This document shows, in pieces, positions 25,361-34,309 of a stretch of DNA of 61,433 bases. Each line of letters opens with the position of its first letter. Within the stretch, counting starts at the first letter, position 1. Where the stretch lies: contig CAKTVV010000018.1 of the NCBI GenBank assembly GCA_934630515.1, positions 1-61,433 of the forward strand, read 5' to 3'. A program made the position numbers and the translations under genes. The stretch comes from an uncultured Eubacteriales bacterium. Lineage in GTDB: Bacteria; Bacillota; Clostridia; Oscillospirales; Acutalibacteraceae. The notes beneath the pieces are model-generated. The model made no database searches, was not told the origin of the DNA, and saw only the letters and a list, made by a program, of their open reading frames with translations.

Positions 25361-27415
25361 TCAGCTGATGGAAGGCAGCTCCGACTCGCCGGTGATGTAG
25401 GGATAGCTTCCGTTCTCGAAGGAGGCAGCGATGACCTTGGCGTTCGCCATGGTGGGCCGCACTCGGTCGTTGATCAGCAGCACCCAATCCTCCGTGTTGG
25501 AGGGCGGAGCGGGCGTCTCCCACTTGCCGTTGCTGTTCGGCTTGAATTTCGTCGCCGCAACGGTCGTCTTACCGTCTCTCGGGTTGACCCACTTAGCATC
25601 ATAGGTATGCTGCGGATTCAGGCGAGAGATCGTCCCCACCAGATCGAAGGAAATGGGCTTCTCCTGAATCGGATAATAGATCATGATGCTGGTGCGGTCG
25701 GAATTCGCCTTCAGCAGCGGATCGCTGGCGGTGCCCGCCTGCTTATACCAGGAGACGATGGAGTTATAGGGCTTCATCTCCCACCACGGGACGGAGGTGA
25801 AGATCTCCTTCAGATACTGCATCTGCGTGCCGTTTTCGGCGTCGATTGCCGTAAACCACGGCACCGGCTTGGCGCCCCACAGCTGGAAGGTGTCGTTCTC
25901 GTCCCAGATGGCGTTCCAGATGCCCTCGGCGCCGTAGCTGTAGCCGAAGCCGCCGCACATGATCGAGGTGTACGCCATCTTGCGGGTCAGGTTTTTCGGC
26001 ACCTTGGCGATGCCCTCATAGCACGCCTCAGCCTCCAGGAAGGGCATGGTCGCCGTGCGGTTATACTTGTTCTTCCAGCTGTTCAGGATGTCGGGGGTCA
26101 GGCTGGCCACATGGCCGGTCTGCAACATGACGAAGTCGAACCACTCCTCGCCGCGGTATTCGTCGCTCTTATAGCCCCAATTATCCAACTCCACGCCGGA
26201 GTGCAGCGTGGTGGGATGCTGATAGGGATCGATCTTGTCAACATACCGCGCGATCTGCGCCCAATACGGGGAATTCATCCGCGCCTCGCCGCAGGTGTTC
26301 CACACCACCGGATAGGCAGAATACCGCGCCACGATATAGCGCGCGATTGTCTTATAGGCCGACACCGTGTAGTCGCTGTAGGCATAGGGACCCCAGTCCA
26401 GACCCAGTGCCGAAACCAGACCGCTCTGCGCAACATACTGGATGCGCTCATCGCAGTTCGAGAAGAATTTCGTGTTGGGGGTCTCCCACTTTTTATTCTC
26501 TACCCAAACTCTGCCGCCCTCGTTCCAGGTGGCGGGCTCGCCGTTGATCCGACCGTTATCGCCCGACTCGGACAGGAAGAAGTTCATCTGATAGACCGTG
26601 TAGCCTTGCTTGGCCCGCAGATCGACCATGCCCTTGAACATGGAGGAGAAGCGCGGGTCGTTGGACTCATTCAGGCGCTCCCGATGGCTCAGACCCATCC
26701 AGTGGGTATCGGCGAGCCAGAAGAAGGGGGTGCCGTCCCGGTGGGTCATATTCCGCTTGTCATTGCTGACCCGCAGGAAGCCGTGCTTGTAAATGTCCAG
26801 GTTGCCGGTATATTTTGTGCAATACAGCTCGCCCTTGACATTGTGCAGACCGGCGTCCGCCTTATCCGCCGCCGAGACGGTATAGGTCCACTTGCCCACG
26901 ACCGGCGGAGCAAACCGGATGACCCATTTCTGTCCGCCGTCCCAATAGCCGGGGATCGTCATCTTCTGCCCCTGCGGGCCAGTGAACTGGCAGTTGATTG
27001 CCTGATTCAGATACGGGTTGACGTATGTTTTAGCCGCAGTCAGCTCGATGTCGGTGGCGATCCATTTCTGCGTGGATTTTGCCCCCGCAGGGACGAGCAC
27101 ATTCATATCGTCGATGGGCTTGTAGTTATACTGAACATGCTTGTTCCCGGAGCTGCCGCTGCTCGTGTTGGTGGTGCCGTTCAGCTTATCCGGCACGACG
27201 GGCGCATCCGGGGTGTCCGACACATCCGGAGTCTCCGGCGTGCTCGGGGTGTCCGGCGTCGGCTGCGACGGCTCGGAGGGATCGCTGCTCTCCGTCGAAT
27301 TCGGAGTGCTGCTCGGAGAGGGCTTCACCGGATTTTTATCCGTGAAACATCCCGTGGCCAAGCACGAAATGCAAAGCAACACGGCTATAACGCAACAAAG
27401 TGTTTTTTGTTTCAT
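25361..27415 (-). CDS. DUF5060/DUF4038 glycoside hydrolase lipoprotein
   Basis: The second ATG (27413-27415) is 6 nt from AGGAG and gives 684 residues. The signal ends in a lipobox (CLATGC) and is followed by a ~60-residue Pro/Ser/Thr/Asp linker. DUF5060 lies at ~100-190 (GYWDGGQKWVIRFAPPVVGKWTY) and DUF4038 at ~200-540 (GTPFFWLADTHWMG, VVWNTCGEARM with likely acid/base Glu, MPFLEAEACYEG). The C-terminal ~100 residues look like the beta-sandwich often attached to DUF4038 (annotated as a putative collagen-binding domain). It should cut glycans at the cell surface, and pairs with the cytoplasmic relative downstream. It is divergent from the discoidin wall protein. Confidence 0.8.
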   Translation of the reverse strand: MKQKTLCCVIAVLLCISCLATGCFTDKNPVKPSPSSTPNSTESSDPSEPSQPTPDTPSTPETPDVSDTPDAPVVPDKLNGTTNTSSGSSGNKHVQYNYKPIDDMNVLVPAGAKSTQKWIATDIELTAAKTYVNPYLNQAINCQFTGPQGQKMTIPGYWDGGQKWVIRFAPPVVGKWTYTVSAADKADAGLHNVKGELYCTKYTGNLDIYKHGFLRVSNDKRNMTHRDGTPFFWLADTHWMGLSHRERLNESNDPRFSSMFKGMVDLRAKQGYTVYQMNFFLSESGDNGRINGEPATWNEGGRVWVENKKWETPNTKFFSNCDERIQYVAQSGLVSALGLDWGPYAYSDYTVSAYKTIARYIVARYSAYPVVWNTCGEARMNSPYWAQIARYVDKIDPYQHPTTLHSGVELDNWGYKSDEYRGEEWFDFVMLQTGHVASLTPDILNSWKNKYNRTATMPFLEAEACYEGIAKVPKNLTRKMAYTSIMCGGFGYSYGAEGIWNAIWDENDTFQLWGAKPVPWFTAIDAENGTQMQYLKEIFTSVPWWEMKPYNSIVSWYKQAGTASDPLLKANSDRTSIMIYYPIQEKPISFDLVGTISRLNPQHTYDAKWVNPRDGKTTVAATKFKPNSNGKWETPAPPSNTEDWVLLINDRVRPTMANAKVIAASFENGSYPYITGESELPSIS

Positions 27416-27516
27416 CATAAACTCCTATCTCCGCCCGCTTACGGCAGGAATGCCGGTAACCGAGCGGTTTTATTATGGCTGATGATCAATAATAGATGGT
27501 TAATAATGAGGGAAAG

Positions 27517-27709
27517 AGGGGATTCGGACACTTTACGCCAAAGTCACGTAAAAGTTACCGTAGTCAAATTTACCATTTTTCAATTTCGCAGTCAATGAAT
27601 AATTGTCAAAGCAGCAATTATTCACGATTTTAAGCATTTTTTTGGCTGGATAATCCGGGGAAGATACGCTATCATTAAAACAAGGGAATTTGGGCATTTT
27701 ACAGCGAAA
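27517..27709. promoter_or_regulatory. Divergent control region with 10-bp palindromic arms and imperfect direct repeats
   Basis: The 340-bp space between two divergent genes is AT-rich. It holds a perfect inverted repeat TGAATAATTG (27596-27605) / CAATTATTCA (27615-27624) with a 9-bp spacer, flanked by two copies of a ~27-bp imperfect direct repeat (27517-27543 and 27683-27709; AGGGxATTxGGxCAxTTTAC). The symmetric layout suggests binding sites for a dimeric regulator controlling both the DUF4038 lipoprotein and the wall protein. No convincing consensus promoter was found. Confidence 0.5.
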
Positions 27710-27758
27710 ATCACCGGAACCAATTGAGTAAGCTCTAACACACTGGAGGTGGGTAATT

Positions 27759-30700
27759 TTGAAAAAAACACACACTGTATTTTTCAAACAATTAAAGATC
27801 AAACAGATCATTGCGATGGTTGTCGCATTTACCTTTTTTATGCCTGCTTTTACCGCTCATTTTCGGGCTGAAAGTGTCAACTTAGCGGATCTCGCCAACA
27901 ATCCCAACCTGGTGGCCTCCGCTTCGGTCAACGCCGGTGCCGCAATGGGCGCGTTTCAGTACGACGGCTCCTGGCAGAACCCCGGCGACGCCCCGATCGG
28001 CAATGGCAAGGCGCACTGGGTCTCCCTCGACTTCGGAAAAGAAGTCACCTTTGACGGTGTCAAGTTCAATCAGTATAACAAGGCTGTGAAGAAGTTCAGC
28101 ATCCAGATATCGGACGACGGCAACCAGTGGACCACCGTGTTCCGGGGTATTGATACCGCCGCTGTCGCTCCCGAAGGCGGTCAGGGCTGGAATGAATACC
28201 TCACCGTCCGCCTGAGCAAGCCGGTGACGACGAGACATTACCGTCTGCTGCTGGAGGAGACCGCCGATCCCACGCTGCCGCGTGCGATTATCGGACTGCA
28301 CTGGATTCACAACGACTCCTCCTTCACCACCTCGCCGGAGATTAAAGACATCACCAATGAGGTCACCGAGCTGGCACACGGCTTGGAGACCGATGCCTAC
28401 TCCGCGTCCTCCGACAACGGCGGCGATCAGACCGCCGACAAGGCCTTCGACGAGGATCTCGGCAGCGTGTGGCAGGCAGCCGGCGGTGTGCAGATCAACG
28501 AACCCCAGTGGCTGATGGTGGACCTCGGCTCCGCTAAAACGGTGTCCCGTGTGGATTTTTCCCAGTACAACAACCGTGCCAAGCAGTTCAAATTCCAGAT
28601 GTCGGACGACGCGACGAGCTGGAGAGACGTTTTCAACGGTGAGGTCGCAAGCGCTGCCGATGCCGGCGGTACCGTCGACTACACCGTGGTTTTCCCGGAG
28701 GCTTCCGGGCGGTATTTCCGCATCTTCTTTGCCGTGACCGCCGGCGATACGACCGGCGCACAGACCCAGCCCGCCATCTTCGATATGAAGGTCTATGATA
28801 GACCCGGCGACGGCGTGACCTCCCCCGAGATCGCCTGCGGCAACCTGGCGGATACCAGCGCCAATCCCAATCTGGTCGCCTCCGCTTCGGTCAACAACGG
28901 CGATGCCGCGGGCGCGTTCCAGTACAACGGCATTTGGCAGAACACCAACGAGGAGCCGATCGGCGGCGGCAAGCAGCAGTGGCTTGCTCTCGACTTCGGT
29001 GAGCCGGTCACTTTCAACGGTGTGAAATATCAGCAGTATGGCAGACGCCTGAAGCAGTTCAGCATCCAGATCTCGGACGACGGCGCCCGGTGGACCACCG
29101 TATTCAAGGGCTCCGATAATTCCATCCCCGCCGAAAAAGAGACATGGGACGAATATACCTCCGTGCGTCTGAACAAGCCGGTAAGAGCGAAGCATTTCCG
29201 TTTTCTGATGGAAGAGGTCTTCGCCAACGAGCCAAAGGTAATCATCGGACAGATTTTCATCTATAACGATGCGGCCTTCACCGCCACTCCGGAGATTGAG
29301 AACATCACCAATATGCCGGTCGAGCTGGCGCACGGCTTGGGGACCGACGCCTACTCCGCGTCCTCCAACAACGGCGCCGACCAGACCGCCGACAAGGCCT
29401 TTGACGAGCACGACTGGACTCCGTGGCAGGCGGCCCCCGGTGCGCAGATCAACGCACCCCAGTGGCTGATGGTGGACCTCGGCTCCACCAAAACGGTGTC
29501 CCGTGTGGACTTCTCCCAGTATAACAACCGTGCCAAGCTGTTCAAATTCCAGGTGTCCGACGACGCGACGGAATGGAAGGACGCATTTTACGGCAAGGTC
29601 GGCAATGCGGCCGACGACGGCGGCACTGTCAAGTACACGGCGGTTTTCCCGGAGATTACCGGACGGTATTTCCGCATCTACTTCATCGAGACAGCCGGCG
29701 ATAGCACCGGTGGTCAGACTCAGCCCGCTATCTTCGATATGTATGTCTATGACAGGGCCGGCGACGGCGTGACCTCCCCCGAGATCGCTGACCTCCTCGG
29801 CGACGACGCTCCGAAGGAGCTGGCGCACGGTCTGCCGAACAAGCTCTATAAAGCCTCCACGGCGCAGAAGGATCAGGAAGCTAAAAATGCCTTCGATGCG
29901 GATATCTACAGCGTATGGCAGGCGGAAAGCACTGCGCAGGTCTCTGCGTGCCAGTGGCTGATGGTGGACTTCAGCAAGACGGAGAGCATCTCCCGCATCG
30001 ATTTCATCCAGTACAGAAACCGTACCAGACAGTTCAAGCTGCAGGTTTCGGAGGACACCGAGACCTGGACCGACGCCTTCAAGGGCAACATCCCCGGCGC
30101 CAGCGACGCTTACGAATCCGAAAACGCTAACTATACGGTCGTTTTCCCGACCGTGAACGGCCGCTATTTCCGGATCCTGTTCCTGGATATGGTCGGCAAG
30201 GTGGAAGACGACGCGATTCCGAGCATGCCCGCCATCTTCGATATGAAGATCTATGACAAGGCCGGCGACGCCTCCACCTCCGCTGAGGTGCACGAGGGTC
30301 TGCTCGATCCGGAGGATTCCTTTAAGCCGCCGGCACCGGTCAACCCGCTGGTGAAGCCGGTGAACCTTGCTCTGGGCAAGGGCGACTCGGCATACACCTC
30401 CTCCTCGAACCTCGACGGTCAGCCTCCGCAGGCGGCATTTGACGGAAACGGCTCCTCTAACTGGCAGAATTCCGGCAACAGCTTCCCGGCTTGGATCCAG
30501 GTGGATTTGGGCGAGAAGACCGCCGTCAACGGTATGTGGATCAGCCAGTGGAGTAACCGCATCAAATATTTCAAGGTTCATGTTTCCGACGACGGTGAAA
30601 ACTGGTCCACCGCATTCTACGGCCGCGTGACCGACGCGGAGGAAATTCCCACCTCCTCGGAGCTCTCCATCGCCTTCCCGATGGTCACCGCCCGCTTTGT

Positions 30701-31454
30701 CCGGTTCACCATCACCGACGGCGTGTACGACGAGCCGAATAAGCAGCTGTTCAACGTCCCGATCTATGAGATCGAGGTATACTGCGGCGAAAACTGGGCA
30801 AACAGCGAAAACGTGGTCGATGTCGAGACCGAAAGACCCACTCCGGAAACGCTGAACGCTCTGAAGGAAGTTTTGGAGCGCATCGAGGCTCTGGATGAGT
30901 CGGCCTACACCGAGAAATCGTTTGAGGCTCTGAAGAAGATATATCAGAAGGCGAAGACCTACGAGGACGGCACCGTGGGCAACAACACCGAGGTGCTGGA
31001 GATCATCGAGACGCTGAAGAAGGCGGAAAAGGATCTGATCCCCGTCAGCTCGTACAATGAGCTGCGGGATCTGCTCAAGGAAATCCGTCAGATGAATTCC
31101 TCCGAGTATCATCCGGATGACTGGAACTCCCTGATGTTGCTGGCGGACTATGCCAATGTTCTGCTGCAGAAGGGCGATGCGGATACCAGCGAGGTATCCT
31201 TCTACGTCAAGTCCATCGACATCATGCTCGCCTCCATGCGTTCTGCTTCCGAGGAAGAGCTCGACTATGAGTATGTTGTCAACCCGTCAAAATCCAATGA
31301 GTACATCAAGGAAGAGATTCTTGTCGACGGCGACAATGACAACACCGGAAGCTCGGTCGCTACCGGCGAGGCCGGCGTATGCGTCTTTGCTCTGCTGCTG
31401 GTATTCGCCAGCGCAGTGGCGATTAAGATGACCAAGAAGAAAAAGGCACGCTAA
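27759..31454 (+). CDS. Large cell-surface protein with six discoidin-like domains and FIVAR-like region
   Basis: TTG 27759 follows GGAGGTGGG and gives 1231 residues with a signal peptide (ending near FRA). Six discoidin/F5-8C-like beta-sandwiches follow, each with a W..DLG..VSRVDFSQY..R...F..Q.SDD pattern: an A-B-A-B pair duplicated with a ~964-bp period (residues ~45-350 and ~365-670), a third B type (~685-830) and a distinct sixth (~865-1010). Residues ~1020-1165 are helical and FIVAR-like. The tail has TGSSVATGE, a 19-residue hydrophobic segment and KMTKKKKAR, like a sortase signal but without the usual proline. It probably binds glycans at the cell wall. It is followed by a strong terminator. 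Confidence 0.8.
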   Translation: MKKTHTVFFKQLKIKQIIAMVVAFTFFMPAFTAHFRAESVNLADLANNPNLVASASVNAGAAMGAFQYDGSWQNPGDAPIGNGKAHWVSLDFGKEVTFDGVKFNQYNKAVKKFSIQISDDGNQWTTVFRGIDTAAVAPEGGQGWNEYLTVRLSKPVTTRHYRLLLEETADPTLPRAIIGLHWIHNDSSFTTSPEIKDITNEVTELAHGLETDAYSASSDNGGDQTADKAFDEDLGSVWQAAGGVQINEPQWLMVDLGSAKTVSRVDFSQYNNRAKQFKFQMSDDATSWRDVFNGEVASAADAGGTVDYTVVFPEASGRYFRIFFAVTAGDTTGAQTQPAIFDMKVYDRPGDGVTSPEIACGNLADTSANPNLVASASVNNGDAAGAFQYNGIWQNTNEEPIGGGKQQWLALDFGEPVTFNGVKYQQYGRRLKQFSIQISDDGARWTTVFKGSDNSIPAEKETWDEYTSVRLNKPVRAKHFRFLMEEVFANEPKVIIGQIFIYNDAAFTATPEIENITNMPVELAHGLGTDAYSASSNNGADQTADKAFDEHDWTPWQAAPGAQINAPQWLMVDLGSTKTVSRVDFSQYNNRAKLFKFQVSDDATEWKDAFYGKVGNAADDGGTVKYTAVFPEITGRYFRIYFIETAGDSTGGQTQPAIFDMYVYDRAGDGVTSPEIADLLGDDAPKELAHGLPNKLYKASTAQKDQEAKNAFDADIYSVWQAESTAQVSACQWLMVDFSKTESISRIDFIQYRNRTRQFKLQVSEDTETWTDAFKGNIPGASDAYESENANYTVVFPTVNGRYFRILFLDMVGKVEDDAIPSMPAIFDMKIYDKAGDASTSAEVHEGLLDPEDSFKPPAPVNPLVKPVNLALGKGDSAYTSSSNLDGQPPQAAFDGNGSSNWQNSGNSFPAWIQVDLGEKTAVNGMWISQWSNRIKYFKVHVSDDGENWSTAFYGRVTDAEEIPTSSELSIAFPMVTARFVRFTITDGVYDEPNKQLFNVPIYEIEVYCGENWANSENVVDVETERPTPETLNALKEVLERIEALDESAYTEKSFEALKKIYQKAKTYEDGTVGNNTEVLEIIETLKKAEKDLIPVSSYNELRDLLKEIRQMNSSEYHPDDWNSLMLLADYANVLLQKGDADTSEVSFYVKSIDIMLASMRSASEEELDYEYVVNPSKSNEYIKEEILVDGDNDNTGSSVATGEAGVCVFALLLVFASAVAIKMTKKKKAR

Positions 31455-31476
31455 ATACAGGAATCATAACACAAAG

Positions 31477-31520
31477 AAAACCCTCCACAACGGTGTAAAA
31501 CCCGCCGTGGAGGGTTTTCC
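31477..31520 (+). terminator. Terminator of the discoidin wall-protein gene
   Basis: AAAACCCTCCAC (31477-31488) pairs with GTGGAGGGTTTT (31507-31518), ending in TTTTCC, 23 bp after the stop codon. Confidence 0.85.
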
Positions 31521-32000
31521 CTTGTCCCGCCCCTGCGGCGCCGCAAAGAGACCTCTGCCTGCGTCACGCATGATCGGTAAGGCAGAAGCCGTCCTTGCCG
31601 CTCATCCTGCGGCGCCGAAGGCGGCATCCGGGGTTGAACCAAGCGATGCCTTCCGCCGCAGCGTCGAAGCTGCGCAGGAGGCATATTGCGGTGTGCTCGG
31701 CACACGGTGTCTCCGCTCATGGCGCCGGGCAGAGCGTCGCCGCTAAGTATTAAGTGTACTGTCTTTAATAGCGTGTTATACCGGGCGCTCCATCTGCGGG
31801 CATGCCAGCGCATCCCGGCGTGCAGCCGGCACCGCCCAATGCACGGCATTTGCGGATGGTGAGGGGAGGTACTGTTTCGTGTCCCGGCTGATAATAGAAG
31901 CCCCTGCCATATCCCCCGTTGCCGGCAGCAACCGGAGCGGAACGCTTCTCCCCATTCATAGGCACCGAGGAACACGGTAAGCTTCGGCTCAGGGATCGTA
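31521..32000. other. Non-coding or decayed DNA, no gene recognised
   Basis: About 480 bp of GC-rich sequence with no frame that has a ribosome site and recognisable product. It leads into the metG fragment and is best seen as decayed chromosomal DNA. Confidence 0.5.
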
Positions 32001-32137
32001 CCAATCTGCCTCCCCGGGCGATGATGGGTATTGATTCCTGCGGGATGCTCCTCGGCGCGATCCATGAGGAGGAGGAAGAAGAAAAACTCCATCTGCTGAT
32101 GGTGGACGATCACATTCCCGCCGGTGCGAAGCTGTAC
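32000..32137 (+). pseudogene. Fragment of methionyl-tRNA synthetase C-terminal tRNA-binding domain
   Basis: One frame reads TNLPPRAMMGIDSCGMLLGA...HLLMVDDHIPAGAKLY, matching the end of the EMAP-II-like domain of Clostridial MetRS (consensus ANLKPxKLxGxxSxGMLLAA...PxGxKV). The rest of metG is not in the window and the upstream frame is broken, so this is a leftover piece of ~46 codons. Confidence 0.6.
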
Positions 32138-32208
32138 AGAGCTGGGTATGTGCCGCTGTGGATACGGAATGCGCTCTTAGGCAGAGCGCCATCTTAGAAC
32201 CGACCGAA

Positions 32209-32242
32209 AAACTGGGCAATCTCGAGCGGGATCGCCCAGTTT
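32209..32242. terminator. Terminator-like hairpin
   Basis: AAACTGGGC (32209-32217) pairs with GCCCAGTTT (32234-32242), with a short T-run. It lies after the metG fragment and before the GNAT pseudogene. Confidence 0.45.
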
Positions 32243-32287
32243 CCGAACGGTTGAAAAGGCAAATCCAAATTGGCAGAGGTAATCGTT

Positions 32288-32771
32288 TTGAAAATCGAAC
32301 CATATAGCGGCAGATTTGACGATGAAATCATTTCACTCATTATTCCTATCCAAAATGATGAAACGAAAATTGGGCTATCGCTTCAGGAACAGCCGGATCT
32401 ACCGGATATTCATCGCAGCTATCGGGAGACCGGTGGGGGAGTTTTGGGGCGCCCTGTCCGATGACAGAGTAATCGGCACCATCGGCTTGATGATGCAGAA
32501 AAAGCACTGCGCCGTCCTGAAGAAGTTCTTTGTGAAAAAGGAGTTTTGTTCGCAGAAGGTGGGAAGGGCGTTATATCAGGAGCTTTTCCGGTTTGCCAGA
32601 GGGGCAGGCGTTCGGCAGATCATGCTGGATACGCCGTCTGTTGCCCACGCCTCCCACCGTTTCTATGAAAAGGCGGCTTTTACAGAATGAATCCGTCGGA
32701 ATTGACTATTCCCTATGTATATCCGGGCAGAAACAGGTGGCTACATCGACTGGAGGTACAATAACGGCACG
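32288..32771 (+). pseudogene. GNAT-family N-acetyltransferase, frameshifted
   Basis: A TTG at 32288 with AGAGG upstream starts MKIEPYSGRFDDEIISLIIPIQNDE, typical of a small GNAT family. After ...HRSYRETGG the frame breaks at a run of five G (32435-32440); removing one G restores EFWGALSDDRVIGTIGLM and the acetyl-CoA motif region (KKEFCSQKVGRALYQEL). A second frameshift near 32685 restores the C-terminus NPSELTIPYVYPGRNRWLHRLEVQ, ending at a TAA near 32771. With two breaks it is a pseudogene, although the G-run could in principle slip. Substrate unknown. Confidence 0.7.
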
Positions 32772-32776
32772 AAAAC

Positions 32777-32817
32777 AGCCCCTTGCGGGAGAAACGTTGT
32801 TTCTCCCGCAAGGGGCT
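32777..32817. terminator. Strong hairpin terminator
   Basis: Perfect 19-bp arms (32777-32795 and 32799-32817) around a 3-nt loop. It lies directly after the GNAT pseudogene, and also downstream of the minus-strand kinase pseudogene. Confidence 0.75.
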
Positions 32818-32977
32818 TGCTGCTGTATCCTTCGACGGTCCGCAGAATACCCGTTGCGGGTGGGCGGACAAAAAAGAACCGCTCTGTCCCATCGGTGGCG
32901 GTCGCACAGATTCAGCGGGGCGGATAGCAGGGCATGGGGAGCGGGCCTGCCGACGGCGATACGGTCGGCAACGGCGT

Positions 32978-33526
32978 TTATTCGGCGGTGCGGTGCACGA
33001 TCGCCTGCATCTGCACCATTTTATCCTCCAAGTCCGCCACCAGTTGGAACTAGATGCGGCAGCGATCCAGATTATGCGACGGCCGGTGAATGCGGAAATA
33101 CACATCCTCCTCGCTGTAGTCGGTGAGGAATCGCACCCCGCACTCCAGCGTCATTAAGCGGGCGCCCGCCGCCAGGCTGTCCACCTCGGCAGTGGTGAGA
33201 AATCCTCCGGCATTGCGCATATATCCGACGGCGAACACCTCGTAGAGATGCAGGTCCAGCCCCACCCGGGACAGATCGGTTTCATCCTCGATGGCGGTGT
33301 TGGCACCGAAACGGATGCAATCGCCGAAATCGAAAGCCGCCGCCCCCGGATCACCGTGTCCAGATCAATGACGCACAGGCCCTTGCCGGTGGCATCGTCA
33401 ATGGGGATGTTGTTGAGCTTGGTGTCGTTGTGGGTCACGCGGAGGGGCAGCCGACCGTCGGCCATGGCGGCGGTCAGTTCGTCGGCGGTTTTCTCCCGCT
33501 TATTTTCGGACGAGCCGAAAAACTGC
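32978..33526 (-). pseudogene. APH/NahK-like sugar kinase, truncated and broken
   Basis: The minus strand reads LPLRVTHNDTKLNNIPIDD...LCVIDLDTV, the catalytic (HND) and metal-binding (DLDT) motifs of the aminoglycoside phosphotransferase fold, most like N-acetylhexosamine 1-kinase (NahK). A frameshift near 33347 separates this from FDFGDCIRFGANTAIEDETDL. A stop codon (TAG, just before 33050) interrupts ...HNLDRCRI, after which homologous sequence continues to a TAA at 32978-32980. The N-terminal ~half is missing and the gene is cut at ~33527, exactly where the mobile-element HTH gene begins. Confidence 0.7.
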
Positions 33527-33528
33527 CG

Positions 33529-33963
33529 TTAAACCGCCGATTTTCCGTGTTTGCGGTCAAATTCAGCGAGCTTTTTCAAAGCTATCCGCCGCCGTGTTTC
33601 TACGTGCAGCCGTATCAGCTGTTGCTCGTAATACTGCTCTAATGCTTCCACAATCGGGCGAATGGTATAGCATAAATTGCCGTTGCGCTTTTCGCCTTTT
33701 TGCGTAATCACGGAGGTCGGCTCGGCGGTAATTAGGCGCTTTTTGATCAGGCTGCCCACATAATTCTTGACGGTGTTTTTGCTCATGCCGACAGCGTTGC
33801 CAATCGTTTTGTAACTCGGATGGCACTGAAAGGTTTTTCGGCTTTCGCATCGGAGCAGATATGCATAGACAGCAATCTCACCGCTGCTCAGTCCCAAACA
33901 AAATATTTCATTCGGTACGGGAAAATAATCCTTTAGTGCGTTTCTTTGTTTTCTGCGGTACAA
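33529..33963 (-). CDS. Helix-turn-helix protein of an integrative element (RepA-like N-domain type)
   Basis: The 144-residue product (…LKDYFPVPNEIFCLGLSSGEIAVYAYLLRCE…) matches small winged-helix proteins next to integrases in Clostridial mobile elements; the HTH is around HPSYKTIGNAVGMSKNTVKNYVGSL. The frame opens with TTG at 33961-33963 inside the 35-bp direct repeat, with no ribosome site, so the true start may have been lost. It is encoded just downstream of the second recombinase 3' end and probably belonged to the same element. DNA-binding is likely; its target is unknown. Confidence 0.65.
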   Translation of the reverse strand: MYRRKQRNALKDYFPVPNEIFCLGLSSGEIAVYAYLLRCESRKTFQCHPSYKTIGNAVGMSKNTVKNYVGSLIKKRLITAEPTSVITQKGEKRNGNLCYTIRPIVEALEQYYEQQLIRLHVETRRRIALKKLAEFDRKHGKSAV

Positions 33964-33975
33964 ATTTTGCCCACC
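33941..33975. repeat. 35-bp direct repeat, copy 2 (copy 1 at 2885-2919)
   Basis: Identical to 2885-2919 and in the same orientation. It is followed by a longer perfect hairpin here (GCCCACCTGAG…CTCAGGTGGGC) and by the recombinase 3' end. Confidence 0.85.
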
Positions 33976-34005
33976 TGAGTAATCGCTCAGGTGGGCATTT
34001 TTGGC

Positions 34006-34197
34006 TTATATCTCAAATCCTTCGGTGATCCCGTTCAGTCTGGAGGTGTCCTTTTTCACATAGTAAAGCTCGGTAATCTGCGAAGTCGAGTGTCCAAGCA
34101 AATCCGCCACCTGCCGGGGCGACAGTGCCCGTATCGTCCCGTCCGGCTGCTTTTGCCCATTGACGAAGTTCGTGGCGAAGGTATGCCGCAGGCTGGG
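34006..34197 (-). pseudogene. Tyrosine recombinase 3' end fragment
   Basis: About 62 codons (SLRHTFATNFVNGQKQPDGTI…LNGITEGFEI) carry the HxxR-side arginine, the LLGHS histidine and the YY tyrosine. They are close to residues 217-278 of the recombinase at 2949-3785. Homology stops abruptly at 34196; upstream sequence is unrelated, so this is a rearrangement breakpoint rather than a gene. Confidence 0.8.
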
Positions 34198-34309
34198 CAC
34201 CCGAACTTCCGTGTGCTTACGGACTTCCGCATCCGTCCTCTCCGAAACTTCCTTGCAGACCTGCAGTATAAGGAGGAACTGATATCCGGATAAGCACGGC
34301 AACCGGGCG

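Noticed and set aside
27882..31112. 1076-residue minus-strand open frame
   Set aside because: It is antisense to the discoidin wall protein; the composition is that of a shadow frame in GC-rich repeat DNA and there is no ribosome site or recognisable domain.
33991..34293. Plus-strand 100-codon frame across the recombinase fragment
   Set aside because: It overlaps the recombinase 3' end on the opposite strand and shows no homology; only its last ~30 codons lie in unassigned DNA, too little to call a gene.
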